Origin: Niallia sp052318935
GTDB taxonomy: Bacteria; Bacillota; Bacilli; Bacillales; Cytobacillaceae
Length of the DNA stretch: 64,000 nt
Assembly: GCA_052318935.1 (NCBI GenBank)
Contig: JBQRKO010000011.1
Strand: one strand, 5' to 3'
Shown here: in pieces, positions 35,234 to 44,902 of the stretch
How positions within the stretch are numbered: the stretch's first letter is position 1
Layout: each line of letters opens with the position of its first letter
Program-made: the position numbers and the translations under genes
Notes under the pieces: generated by a model
What the model saw: the letters and a program-made list of their open reading frames with translations, nothing else
Told to the model about the DNA's origin: nothing
Database searches by the model: none

Positions 35234-35438
35234 AGCTGTTTTCTCAAAGTTTATTGTTTTTTACATAAAAAATGGGAGAAGAAGTACTCAGCAGACTGAA
35301 TACACGTAGACTCCTGTGGGAAGCGAGAAAGACGAGACTTAAGCAGAGCGTATACGACGAGGAGGCTCGACGCTCGCTAAACGGACGAAGTGTATTCAGG
35401 CTGCGAGTTTAAACGCAACAATCTATACGAAAACAGCC
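35234..35438 (+). repeat. Family A MITE-like element, full copy
   Basis: It begins AGCTGTTTTCTCAAAG and ends CTATACGAAAACAGCC. The flanks TAAAAGAAA on each side (35225-35233 and 35439-35447) are a 9-bp direct repeat, consistent with a target duplication. The centre has diverged (CTTAAGCAGAGCG). Confidence 0.82.
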
Positions 35439-35444
35439 TAAAAG

Positions 35445-35470
35445 AAAGAACTCAGTCGGGTTCTTTTTTT
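35445..35470 (+). terminator. Terminator upstream of addB
   Basis: AAAGAAC pairs with GTTCTTT around TCAGTCGG and a run of T follows. It insulates addBA from sipV. Confidence 0.7.
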
Positions 35471-35505
35471 GTATAGCCATTCTTCTATAAGACGGACGTC
35501 TTTTA

Positions 35506-35542
35506 TTGATATAGAACGTACGTTTGTATGATATGATATAAT
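35506..35542 (+). promoter_or_regulatory. addBA promoter region with LexA-like box
   Basis: TTGATA (35506-35511) and several -10-like hexamers (TATGAT at 35527, TATAAT at 35537) are present; spacing fits none perfectly (15 or 25 bp). Between them AGAACGTACGTTTG (35513-35526) matches the LexA/DinR consensus CGAACRNRYGTTYC at 12 of 14 positions. A bound repressor would cover the promoter. Confidence 0.5.
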
Positions 35543-35578
35543 ATAAATAAGTATAAAAGTTATGGGAGAGGAGTTAGT

Positions 35579-38500
35579 ATGTCCGTACATTTATTAGTTG
35601 GTCGCGCTGGTAGTGGGAAAACGACTCGTTGTATAGAAGGAATTCGTGAGAAGCTGTTAGCAAACCCAGAAGGCAATCCTATTATTTATTTAGTGCCAGA
35701 TCAAATGACTTTTCTATCGGATCAACGCTTAGTTACAAGTGCTGAAGTTGAAGGAATGTTCCGTGCACAAACATACAGTTTTACAAGGCTGGCATGGAGA
35801 ATTTTACAAGAAACAGGCGGAATTAGCCGTTATCACATAAATAGCGTTGGCATCAGCATGCTAATTCGAAAAATTATTGAAGAAAATAAAGAGAACTTAA
35901 CATTATTTAAAAAAGTAGCAGACAAAAATGGCTTTATAGCTCAAGTAGAGCAGCTTGTAACAGAATTTAGAAGATATTGTGTAACACCGGAAGAATTAAC
36001 AGCTAAACAGCAAGAGTTATCCAATCAGGAAGGTTTCCATAAAGTGCTTGAGGACAAGCTTCATGACTTAGAGCTGATTTATGAAAAATTCGAGCAGCAT
36101 GTGATTGGAAAATATATTGATGGTGAAGATTATTTTCGATTGCTCGCAGAAAATATAGCAGCTTCTGATTATTTACAAAAGGCAGAAGTGTATATTGACG
36201 GTTTTTACAGCTTTACACCACAAGAATATTTAATTATTCAACAATTAATGACTACTTGCAGAAATGTAACGATTACATTTACTTTAGATAAACCTTATAA
36301 AGATGAAATACCAAATGAACTGGATTTATTTCGGATGTGCGGAGAAACGTTTCAGACGATTTATATGATGGCAAAACAATTCGGGATTGAAGTAGAAGAA
36401 ATAGTCCTTAAAGAGGTAAAAAGAAGCAGCGAGAAATCTTTACATCATTTAGAGGCTTATTTTGATAGCAGACCATCCGTAGCATATAAAGAGGAAGGTG
36501 CTGTTCATTTTGCAGAAAGTGTAAATCCGAGGGCGGAAGTGGAAGGAATTGCGAGGGAAATCTTAAAGCTGATTCGTCAAAAGGGTTATCGTTATCGGGA
36601 TTTTAGTTTGCTCTCACGCAATATGTCTGAATATCAAAATATAATAGAAACTATTTTCACAGACTATCAAATTCCTTTTTTTATTGACCAAAAAAGAACG
36701 ATGCATTTTCATCCTTTAATAGAATTGATTCGTTCCACTTTAGAGATTTTCGAGACAAACTGGAGATATGAGCCAGTATTCCGGGCAATGAAAACAGAAT
36801 TGTTGTTTCCTTTGCATGAAGCAAAAGATGCCTTGCGGGAAAAGGTCGATCATCTAGAAAACTATTGTTTAGCTTACGGAATCAAAGGCGATAAGTGGAC
36901 AAAAAAGGAACGGTGGAAATATAGAAGGTTTTACGGATTGGATTGGGAGCAAGGTGTACAGACAGATCAGGAAAGAAAAATAGAAAATGAGTTAAATGAA
37001 ACACGACTTTTATTAACTGCGCCATTAAACCGGTTAGGAAATAGATTAAAGCGAGCAAAGTCAGGTCGGTCTAAATGTGAAGCATTATATTTATTTTTAG
37101 AAGAACTGGAAGTGCCCACAAAATTAGAGCAATGGAAGGTGGATTTAGAGCAAAAGGGAGAGTTAGTGAAAGCGAGTGAGCATGATCAAGCATGGAATAG
37201 TGTGGTTGATTTACTGGACCAGTTTGTAGAAATGCTTGGAGAGGATCCATTAACGAACAAGCAGTTTGCTGCCATTTTGGATGCTGGACTCGATACCCTT
37301 AGATTTTCACTAGTTCCACCGGCCATCGACCAAGTGTTGATTGCAGATTTGGAGAAATCCCGTTTAGACAATATAAAGGTCGCTTTTGTGATTGGCTTAA
37401 ATGAGGGGGTATTTCCGTCTAAATTTGCTGATGAAGGGATCTTTGCTGATAGTGATAGGGAAAGTTTGATTAATAGTGGCATGAAAATTGCCTCAACAAG
37501 TAAAAGAAAATTATTAGATGAAGAATTTCTCGCTTATAAAGCATTTACAACACCATCAGATCGGCTTTATTTAACGTATCCATTAGCAAATGATGAAGGA
37601 AAGTCATTATTAGCATCTGTTTATGTAAAAAGAATAAGAGAGCTTTTTCCGCAGGCCGATACGTTGTATTTTATGGCAGATCCAAAAGAATTGGCAGAAG
37701 CAGGGCAGTTGGATTATGCTGTCCAATGGAAAACAAGTTTATCTTATTTAACCGGACAGCTGCAATTAAAGAAACGAAATTATCACATTTATGATTTTTG
37801 GTGGGATGTTTATAATGCCTACATGGATAATCACCAATGGAAAGATACAGCAACAAAGGTTTTTTCTAGTTTAACGTATCAAAATACAACGAAAACATTA
37901 GCAGAAAACACAAGTACAGAGCTATATGGAGAAGCGATAACGGCAAGTGTATCAAGAATGGAGTTGTTTCAGTCCTGTCCATTTTCTCATTTTGCCAATC
38001 ACGGTTTAAAACTTCGGGAGCGGCAAGTATTTCGGTTAGAGGCGCCGGCCATTGGCGATTTATTTCATGCTGCCTTAAAATTTATTGCCGAAACCGTTCT
38101 GCATGAAAAATTATTATGGTCTGATTTAACAAGAGAACAATGTGAAAGCTTGGCGAAGGATGCAGTAGATATGCTGGCTCCAAAGCTGCAAAATGAAATT
38201 TTATTAAGTACAAACCGACATCATTATATTAAAAGAAAGCTCGAACAAATCATCAGCAAGGCTTCGTATATTTTAAGTGAGCATGCGAAATTCAGCGGCT
38301 TTGCACCAATTGATTTAGAATTGGAGTTTGGTCCAAAAGGGAAGCTTCCTTCTCTTTCTTTTCCATTAAAAAACGGAAATAAAATGGACTTAGTTGGCAG
38401 AATTGACCGTGTCGACAAAGGCGAAGTCGATAACGAAGTATTTTTGCGTGTCATCGATTATAAGTCAAGTGCACATGAATTAAATATGAATGAAGTGTAT

Positions 38501-39076
38501 TATGGGCTATCCCTGCAAATGCTTACGTATTTAGATTTAATCGTTACAAACAGCCAATTGCTTGTCGATAAAAAAGCGAATCCGGCTGGAGTGCTTTATT
38601 TCCATGTTCATAATCCGATGCTGACAAGCAAAAAGATATTAACATTAGAAGAAATCGAAGAAGAGTTATTAAAAAAGTTCAAAATGAATGGTTTAATGCT
38701 CGGAGAAGAAAATGTCATTCGTTTGATGGATGCAAGCCTAGAAAAAGGAGATTCTGCCATTGTCCCAGCTGGAATGAAAACAGATGGAACATTAACAAAA
38801 CGTTCAAAAGTGGCATCGAAAGAAGAATTCCACTATTTACAACAATTTGTTCGTCATAAGTATGTAGAAGCTGGCAACAAAATCACGGGTGGAACGGTCG
38901 ACATTTCCCCATATAAATTAAAGGAAAAAACGCCTTGTACTTTTTGTTCATTTAAACCTGTATGCCAGTTTGATGAAGCAATGGAGTCCAACCAATTTCG
39001 ACAATTGGCAACCTACTCAAAAGAAGAAGCGCTTGAATTAATGAAGAAGGAGGCGAACAGGCATGAAAAGGGCTAA
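35579..39076 (+). CDS. addB: ATP-dependent helicase-nuclease subunit AddB
   Basis: 1165 residues, the RecBCD-type partner of AddA for repair of double-strand breaks and Chi-controlled resection. Walker A GRAGSGKTTR lies at 8-17. The C-terminal nuclease shows GDLFHAALK and VIDYKSSAHELN, and the iron-sulfur cysteines are in FQSCPFSHF and, at the end, TPCTFCSFKPVCQF. The ATG has GAGAGGAG upstream. It overlaps addA by 14 bp. The promoter region carries a LexA-like box, and comK nearby could link it to competence. Confidence 0.95.
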   Translation: MSVHLLVGRAGSGKTTRCIEGIREKLLANPEGNPIIYLVPDQMTFLSDQRLVTSAEVEGMFRAQTYSFTRLAWRILQETGGISRYHINSVGISMLIRKIIEENKENLTLFKKVADKNGFIAQVEQLVTEFRRYCVTPEELTAKQQELSNQEGFHKVLEDKLHDLELIYEKFEQHVIGKYIDGEDYFRLLAENIAASDYLQKAEVYIDGFYSFTPQEYLIIQQLMTTCRNVTITFTLDKPYKDEIPNELDLFRMCGETFQTIYMMAKQFGIEVEEIVLKEVKRSSEKSLHHLEAYFDSRPSVAYKEEGAVHFAESVNPRAEVEGIAREILKLIRQKGYRYRDFSLLSRNMSEYQNIIETIFTDYQIPFFIDQKRTMHFHPLIELIRSTLEIFETNWRYEPVFRAMKTELLFPLHEAKDALREKVDHLENYCLAYGIKGDKWTKKERWKYRRFYGLDWEQGVQTDQERKIENELNETRLLLTAPLNRLGNRLKRAKSGRSKCEALYLFLEELEVPTKLEQWKVDLEQKGELVKASEHDQAWNSVVDLLDQFVEMLGEDPLTNKQFAAILDAGLDTLRFSLVPPAIDQVLIADLEKSRLDNIKVAFVIGLNEGVFPSKFADEGIFADSDRESLINSGMKIASTSKRKLLDEEFLAYKAFTTPSDRLYLTYPLANDEGKSLLASVYVKRIRELFPQADTLYFMADPKELAEAGQLDYAVQWKTSLSYLTGQLQLKKRNYHIYDFWWDVYNAYMDNHQWKDTATKVFSSLTYQNTTKTLAENTSTELYGEAITASVSRMELFQSCPFSHFANHGLKLRERQVFRLEAPAIGDLFHAALKFIAETVLHEKLLWSDLTREQCESLAKDAVDMLAPKLQNEILLSTNRHHYIKRKLEQIISKASYILSEHAKFSGFAPIDLELEFGPKGKLPSLSFPLKNGNKMDLVGRIDRVDKGEVDNEVFLRVIDYKSSAHELNMNEVYYGLSLQMLTYLDLIVTNSQLLVDKKANPAGVLYFHVHNPMLTSKKILTLEEIEEELLKKFKMNGLMLGEENVIRLMDASLEKGDSAIVPAGMKTDGTLTKRSKVASKEEFHYLQQFVRHKYVEAGNKITGGTVDISPYKLKEKTPCTFCSFKPVCQFDEAMESNQFRQLATYSKEEALELMKKEANRHEKG

Positions 39077-42000
39077 AATTCCTGTAAAACCAAGTGATGT
39101 GACATGGACAGATGATCAGTGGAATGCCATTATGTCAAGCGGACAGGATATATTAGTTGCAGCAGCAGCTGGATCGGGAAAAACCGCCGTTTTAGTAGAA
39201 AGAATGATTCGGAAAATTGTAGCAGAAACGCCTATAAATGTTAATGAATTATTAGTCGTTACCTTTACGAATGCGTCAGCAGCGGAGATGAAGCATCGAA
39301 TTGGAGAAGTGTTGGAAAAAGAAATTAATGCTAATCCAAGCTCTATGCATTTAAAAAAACAATTGGCGCTGCTAAATAAAGCACATATATCTACGATTCA
39401 TTCTTTTTGTTTAGAAGTAATTAGAAAATATTATTATGTCATCGATCTTGATCCAGGTTTTCGAATTGCGGATGAAACAGAAGCACAGTTGCTTCGGGAT
39501 GAATGCTTAGAAAATTTATTTGAAGAAGAATATGGAAAAAGCGGAAATGATGCTTTTTTTGACCTTGTTGATGCATTTACAAGCGACCGTAGCGATGATG
39601 CTTTGCAAAGAATTATTCAGGAAGTATATGATTTTTCCCGGGCAAATCCGTCACCGAGTCATTACTTAACATCAGTGATTAACATGTATGAAATCGAAGA
39701 AGACTACAAAGTGGAGGAATTGCCTTTTGCAAAAGAGCTGCTGATGGATATAGAGCTTCAATTAGAAGGAGCAAAGCAGCTGTTACAGTACGGCCTAGAG
39801 CTGACGAAGCTTCCGGGTGGTCCTGCACCAAGGGCAGTAAATTTTTCTGATGATCTCGTACTGATAGAAGTGTTGATTCAGGCGAAACAGGATGGCTGGC
39901 AGACTTTGTATGAAGCGATGCAATCATTAAAGTTTTCCCGAGCGAAACCTTGTAAAGGGGATGAATATGATCCCTCTTTAATTGAAGAAGGACAACGAGT
40001 AAGAGAGCGGGCAAAAAAAATTCTTCAGGAAATGCAAAGCGAATTATTTTCGAGAATGCCGCAAAGCTTTTTAAAAGATATGAAAGAAATGAAGCAGTAT
40101 GTCGAAACACTTGTTGGACTTGTTCAAGCGTTTTCTGATCGTTTTCAAACAGCAAAAGCAGAAAAAAGCTTAGTCGATTTTGCAGATTTAGAGCATTATT
40201 GTCTGGAAATATTAAATGATCCATCTGCAAAAAGAGAAAGTTTATTAATGCCATCTCCTGCCGCACTAGAGTATCGGGAGCAGTTTAAAGAAGTGTTAAT
40301 AGATGAGTACCAAGATGTGAATTTAGTGCAAGAATCGATTCTTCAGCTAGTAACGAAAGAGGATGAAGCAACCGGTAATCTATTCATGGTCGGCGATGTT
40401 AAGCAGTCGATCTATCGATTTCGGTTGGCAGAACCTAATTTATTTTTATCTAAATATCTTCGTTTTCAGGAGCGCGATGATGCAGGCTTTAAAATTGATT
40501 TAGCGAAAAACTTCAGAAGCAGGAAAGAGGTACTCCACGGCACTAATTTTTTATTTAAACAAATAATGGGCGAAAAAGTCGGCGAAATCGAATACGATGA
40601 AAGCGCCGAGCTTGTGAAGGGAGCTGCTTATCCAGAAGAAACTTCCTATCCAATTGAAGTGCTGCTCATTAATCAAAAAGCGGAAGTTGCAGAAGATCAA
40701 GAAGGTAATGAAGAATATGACGCACAGGATCTGGAGCAATCGCAGTTAGAAGCAAGGGTGATTGCTAAGCAGGTAAACGAGCTGTTAGAAAAAAAACACG
40801 GAGTATATGACCCTAAAACGAAAACGTACCGGCCGATTATGTATAAAGATATGGTCATTTTGCTTCGGTCGATGACATGGGCACCGCAAATAATGGAAGA
40901 GTTAAAGCAATATAATATTCCGACCTATGCTAATTTAACGACAGGATATTTTGAATCAACGGAAGTAACGATTATGATGTCCCTTTTAAAAGTAATCGAT
41001 AATCCGTATCAAGATATTCCATTGGCGTCTGTTTTACGCTCACCCGTTGTTGGGCTTAATGAGGAAGAACTAAGTACAATTAGAATTTCGAAAAAACAAG
41101 GTTCTTTTTATGAAGCAGCGCAAAGCTATCTTCATCAACCAGCTAATAAAGAGGAAGCTTTATATGATAAAATAAAACCATTTTTCGATCTTCTAGGAGA
41201 TTGGCGCACGCAGGCAAGGCAAGGTGCACTATCTGAACTGATTTGGAAAGTATATCGCGACACGCATTTTTACGATTTTGTTGGAGGATTGCCGGGTGGA
41301 AACCAGCGCCAAGCGAATTTGCGTGCACTATATGACCGGGCACGACAATATGAAGAAACCTCTTTTCGCGGCCTGTTTCGATTTTTGCGCTTTATCGAAA
41401 GAATGAGAGATAGAGGCAATGATTTAGGTGCTGCAAGGGCATTAACGGAACAGGAAGATGTTATCCGCATTATGACGATTCACAGCAGTAAAGGCTTGGA
41501 ATTTCCAGTTGTATTTTTAGCTGGAATCGGCAGAAATTTTAATACGATGGATTTAAAAAAATCGTTTTTGTTGGACAAAGAGTTGGGATTTGCAACAAAA
41601 TATATAAATATAAAAAATCGTATATCCTACTCTTCTCTTGCGCAAATTGCTTTTAAGAAAAAGCAGAAAATGGAGCTATTGGCGGAAGAAATGCGCGTAT
41701 TGTATGTAGCGTTAACTCGTGCAAAAGAAAAGTTACTATTAATTGGCACGGTAAAAGATACGGAAAAAGCGAAGCAAAAATGGGCGCAAGCAACAGGGCA
41801 TGGGAACTGGCTGTTAAATGAATTTGACCGAGCATCTGCCAATTCGTATTTAGATTGGATTGGTCCAGCATTAGTAAGGCATAAAGAATGCAGCCTGCTG
41901 CACTTAGACAACTGGAGGGAGTATGACCAAATAGCAGGACATTCTTCTTCTTGGGAAGTAAAGATTGTTTCAAAAGAAGAGGTGCTCAGTTTTACCATAA

Positions 42001-42809
42001 ATCAAGAGGAAGAGCAAGAAAACTGGTTGGAAAAAGTAACGAGCGGTCAAAAAGTAGCGAGCACATCGCCTTATAAGGATCAGCTTGAGCAAACCTTTGC
42101 ATGGAAGTATGCCCATATAGACAGCACGGTGTATCGTGCCAAACAATCTGTTTCGGAGTTGAAAAGACAGAGGGAACGACAAGAGGAAGAAAGTGGAACA
42201 GAGATTGTTAAAAAATGGAGCAAACCGATATGGAACAGACCGAGGTTTATGCAAGAAAAAAAATTAAGTCCTGCTGAAAAAGGAACAGCGATGCATATGG
42301 TGATGCAGCATATTCCGCTGCAAACAGAAATCACGGAACAATCGATTGCCGAGCTGTTGGGAGAGATGACAAAAAAGGAATTATTAACAGTAGAGCAGGC
42401 AGAAGCAATCGATCCGACGGCGATTGTATCGTTTTTTGCATCAACAATTGGCCAAAGAATGCTTCGTGCAACGAAACTAGTGCGAGAGATTCCGTTTAAT
42501 ATTTCCTACCGGGCAAGCGAAGTATATCCAGATTGGACCGAAGAAGATGAGCCTATCCTTGTTCAAGGCATCATCGATGTTTACTTTGAGGATGACGAAG
42601 GTTCCGTTCTGCTTGATTATAAAACAGATACGATTACCGGAAAATTTAAAGGTGGATATGAAGAAGCAAAACCAGTATTAGAAGCAAGATATCAAAAGCA
42701 AATACAACTATATACAGAAGCGTTAGAAAAAATGCTGAAACGAAAAATCACAGAAAAATATTTATTTCTCTTTGATGGAGCCCATATATTAAAAATGGAA
42801 GGAAAATAA
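39063..42809 (+). CDS. addA: ATP-dependent helicase-nuclease subunit AddA
   Basis: 1248 residues, UvrD-type helicase fused to a RecB nuclease. Walker A VAAAAGSGKTAVL lies near residues 31-43, the Q-motif TDDQWNAIMS before it, DEYQDVN (motif II) near 417 and MVGDVKQSIYRFR (III) near 445. Motif VI VLYVALTRAKEKL lies near 885. The nuclease has AEKGTAMHMVMQHI and LLDYKTDTI. It overlaps addB, so the two are coupled. In B. subtilis sbcDC follows; here a terminator and an accessory group do. Confidence 0.95.
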   Translation: MKRAKIPVKPSDVTWTDDQWNAIMSSGQDILVAAAAGSGKTAVLVERMIRKIVAETPINVNELLVVTFTNASAAEMKHRIGEVLEKEINANPSSMHLKKQLALLNKAHISTIHSFCLEVIRKYYYVIDLDPGFRIADETEAQLLRDECLENLFEEEYGKSGNDAFFDLVDAFTSDRSDDALQRIIQEVYDFSRANPSPSHYLTSVINMYEIEEDYKVEELPFAKELLMDIELQLEGAKQLLQYGLELTKLPGGPAPRAVNFSDDLVLIEVLIQAKQDGWQTLYEAMQSLKFSRAKPCKGDEYDPSLIEEGQRVRERAKKILQEMQSELFSRMPQSFLKDMKEMKQYVETLVGLVQAFSDRFQTAKAEKSLVDFADLEHYCLEILNDPSAKRESLLMPSPAALEYREQFKEVLIDEYQDVNLVQESILQLVTKEDEATGNLFMVGDVKQSIYRFRLAEPNLFLSKYLRFQERDDAGFKIDLAKNFRSRKEVLHGTNFLFKQIMGEKVGEIEYDESAELVKGAAYPEETSYPIEVLLINQKAEVAEDQEGNEEYDAQDLEQSQLEARVIAKQVNELLEKKHGVYDPKTKTYRPIMYKDMVILLRSMTWAPQIMEELKQYNIPTYANLTTGYFESTEVTIMMSLLKVIDNPYQDIPLASVLRSPVVGLNEEELSTIRISKKQGSFYEAAQSYLHQPANKEEALYDKIKPFFDLLGDWRTQARQGALSELIWKVYRDTHFYDFVGGLPGGNQRQANLRALYDRARQYEETSFRGLFRFLRFIERMRDRGNDLGAARALTEQEDVIRIMTIHSSKGLEFPVVFLAGIGRNFNTMDLKKSFLLDKELGFATKYINIKNRISYSSLAQIAFKKKQKMELLAEEMRVLYVALTRAKEKLLLIGTVKDTEKAKQKWAQATGHGNWLLNEFDRASANSYLDWIGPALVRHKECSLLHLDNWREYDQIAGHSSSWEVKIVSKEEVLSFTINQEEEQENWLEKVTSGQKVASTSPYKDQLEQTFAWKYAHIDSTVYRAKQSVSELKRQRERQEEESGTEIVKKWSKPIWNRPRFMQEKKLSPAEKGTAMHMVMQHIPLQTEITEQSIAELLGEMTKKELLTVEQAEAIDPTAIVSFFASTIGQRMLRATKLVREIPFNISYRASEVYPDWTEEDEPILVQGIIDVYFEDDEGSVLLDYKTDTITGKFKGGYEEAKPVLEARYQKQIQLYTEALEKMLKRKITEKYLFLFDGAHILKMEGK

Positions 42810-42810
42810 G

Positions 42811-42855
42811 AAAATGCTGCTACAACAATCGAAAATGTTGGGCAGCATTTTTTTA
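42811..42855 (+). terminator. Terminator of addBA
   Basis: AAAATGCTGC pairs with GCAGCATTTT (with inner ACAAC/GTTG) and TTTTTTT follows. Confidence 0.88.
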
Positions 42856-42936
42856 GAGGGACGGTGATGTGGCAGTACTCCTAGTAGTATCCATATGTAC
42901 AAGTTTAATAGATTTTTAGTACCTTAACTTCATAAG

Positions 42937-43884
42937 TTACTTGTATTGCAGCAGACCATATCCGTATACGTCATCTTTCCCTTTAGTTCCTAGATCTAAA
43001 GATTTATTTTTCAACAGCTTAAATACAGCTTCTGGTTTTAAATTTTTATTAGGACTCTGGGAAATGTATAATGAGATTAAACCTGTTACATAAGCAGTTG
43101 AATAGGATGTGCCTTCAAATGTTGAATAACCATTGAAGTTATTGGTAGAAAGAATTTCTCTTCCCGGGGCTACAATATCAATTTTGCCTTTAGGTGAGAA
43201 TTTGACTCGCTTATGGTTTCGATCTACAGAACCAACTGAAATGACATTACTGTATTTAGCTGGATAATCAATATCGCCAATGTAGTTATTTCCACTAGAT
43301 GCTACAACTATTATTCCATTGTTAACGGCTTTATTAATAACATTATGTAATGTTTGATTATTATTTTTCATCCCAAAACTTATATTTATAATGTCAACTT
43401 TTTCATTAATAGACCATTCAATTCCTTTAATAATAGTGTCAATAGATCCCTTTCCATTATCATCTAAAACTTTAACAGAATATATTTCTGATTTAGGAGA
43501 AATACCTTTAATACCAATTACATTATCTTTTGCAGCGATAATACCAGCTATAGATGTTCCATGATTAAAATGATCTGCAGCTGGTTCTTGAGAATTTACA
43601 GCATTAAACTCTTTATAAATTTGTCCTTTTAAATCAGGGTGTTGTTTATTAATCCCACTGTCCAATATCGCTATTTTGACTCTATTATTTGTTGCATTAG
43701 AATTAATCACCGTATCTTTAAATCCCCAAGTTTCTTTTTGGCTTTCTTCTATTTTATTAGACTTTCCTTGCAAATGAACTACAGATTCGTTTTTTGAAGT
43801 GTCTTTTACAATTATATAAAGGATAACAATTAAAGATAATATTAGAACGATAGGCAGTATTATGTTGAAAATTCTTGTTTTTAT
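42937..43884 (-). CDS. Membrane-anchored S8 subtilisin-like protease, unusual start
   Basis: Subtilase with an intact triad: Asp in AILDSGINKQHPDLKG, His in FNHGTSIAGIIAA and Ser in FEGTSYSTAYVTG, plus the oxyanion ASSGNN. The recognised frame begins at a TTG (43773), but the same frame continues upstream for 37 codons as KTRIFNIILPIVLILSLIVI, a signal anchor. No ATG, GTG or TTG opens it. A good AAAGAGGTG stands 8 nt before an ATA codon (43884) and an in-frame TGA lies just before that. ATA as start, or an ATG-to-ATA change, is likely. No propeptide is seen. A MITE ends 25 nt upstream. Confidence 0.7.
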   Translation of the reverse strand: MKTRIFNIILPIVLILSLIVILYIIVKDTSKNESVVHLQGKSNKIEESQKETWGFKDTVINSNATNNRVKIAILDSGINKQHPDLKGQIYKEFNAVNSQEPAADHFNHGTSIAGIIAAKDNVIGIKGISPKSEIYSVKVLDDNGKGSIDTIIKGIEWSINEKVDIINISFGMKNNNQTLHNVINKAVNNGIIVVASSGNNYIGDIDYPAKYSNVISVGSVDRNHKRVKFSPKGKIDIVAPGREILSTNNFNGYSTFEGTSYSTAYVTGLISLYISQSPNKNLKPEAVFKLLKNKSLDLGTKGKDDVYGYGLLQYK

Positions 43885-43908
43885 AGTGTTTCACCTCTTT
43901 ATTGTAAA

Positions 43909-44111
43909 GGCTGTTTTCTAAAAGTTTGTTGTTTGTGAGTAAAAAAAGAAACGGAGCAGCCTGAATACACGTAGACTCCTGCGGGAAAACGAGAAAGACT
44001 CGGGCCCCACAGGAGCATAGCGACGAGGAGGCTCGGCACTCGTCCGCGGAAAGCGAAGTGTATTCAGGCTGCGGTTTAATTAACAACAACCTATACTATA
44101 CGAAAAGAGCC
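43909..44111 (-). repeat. Family A MITE-like element with perfect 8-bp TSD
   Basis: 203 bp, from GGCTGTTTTCTAAAAG to CGAAAAGAGCC. ATTGTAAA occurs at both flanks (43901-43908 and 44112-44119). It sits between the secreted-protein gene and the S8 protease gene; without it these would be about 60 bp apart. Confidence 0.87.
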
Positions 44112-44156
44112 ATTGTAAAAAAGATGACTTTAAAAAGATAGCATCTTTACCTATTT

Positions 44157-44786
44157 TTATATTAACCATAAAATAATTTCCGCCAATGATTGAGCGGATT
44201 TTCCAGGAACTCCAGCTTTTTCTAAAGCTTTTATTAAAGCTCCTTTCGTACCACTTTCAAGTCTTTCAGTTGCATAAGCTATTTTTCTAGCATAATGATC
44301 TACTAACTTGGCTTTTGAAGGAGAGAGAGGTTTAATAGCATATTTTAATGTTTTCCCACCTACTCTACAAATCCATCCAAAGGCTTTAATACCTTTTAAA
44401 GTACCACCAATTACACCTGACGCTTCAGCAGTTTCACCTTGATTCGGATCAACTTCTTCACCTATATAAACTTGAAATTCATCTGTAGTCGTAGCATATT
44501 GAATAAAATCTTTTGTATCTTGAACATCAGAAGGTACTTCTGCACTTAAAAACTCTTCAGTTGAAAGGTCTTCTTCTAAAATTTCTTCCTGTATAGCTTT
44601 TTCCTCTTCTATGTACTCAATTAAAGATTCTGGTGTTTCAATACCTGTTTGAACTTCAGTACTTGTACTAGTAATAGGTTGATTAGTTTCAGCTGCAAAA
44701 GCAGATGAAACTGGTGCAAAACTACTGCCTAGAACTGCTAGAGAAGTCGTTAAAACAACTCCCTTTATTAAATTTTGTCTAGTCAT
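44157..44786 (-). CDS. Secreted helical protein of unknown function
   Basis: 209 residues with a signal peptide (LIKGVVLTTSLAVLGSSFAP, cleavage after AFA near residue 32). The centre is acidic (EYIEEEKAIQEEILEEDLSTEE). The C-terminal 80 residues are Gly/Ala/Lys-rich with a final hydrophobic helix (KAGVPGKSAQSLAEIILWLI). This layout recalls Bacillus secreted proteins with an amphipathic C-terminal domain, but I recognise no named family. The subtilase gene follows on the same strand; the two may have formed an operon. It may be its substrate or a membrane-active product. Confidence 0.65.
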   Translation of the reverse strand: MTRQNLIKGVVLTTSLAVLGSSFAPVSSAFAAETNQPITSTSTEVQTGIETPESLIEYIEEEKAIQEEILEEDLSTEEFLSAEVPSDVQDTKDFIQYATTTDEFQVYIGEEVDPNQGETAEASGVIGGTLKGIKAFGWICRVGGKTLKYAIKPLSPSKAKLVDHYARKIAYATERLESGTKGALIKALEKAGVPGKSAQSLAEIILWLI

Positions 44787-44902
44787 CTTGAAACCTCCTA
44801 AATATTATAGTATGTTAAACACAAGTAACATATTACCAAATATTCTTTTTTTGTAAGTGAAGATATTGTAAAAAAAAGGTTAAAAGGAGTTCGTTTGTAA
44901 TT

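Noticed and set aside
39679..42334. Several 60-195 codon minus-strand frames inside addA
   Set aside because: Shadow frames opposite a gene with clear helicase and nuclease motifs.
43757..44089. 110-codon minus-strand frame near the S8 gene
   Set aside because: It starts in the MITE and is out of frame with the signal anchor of the protease.
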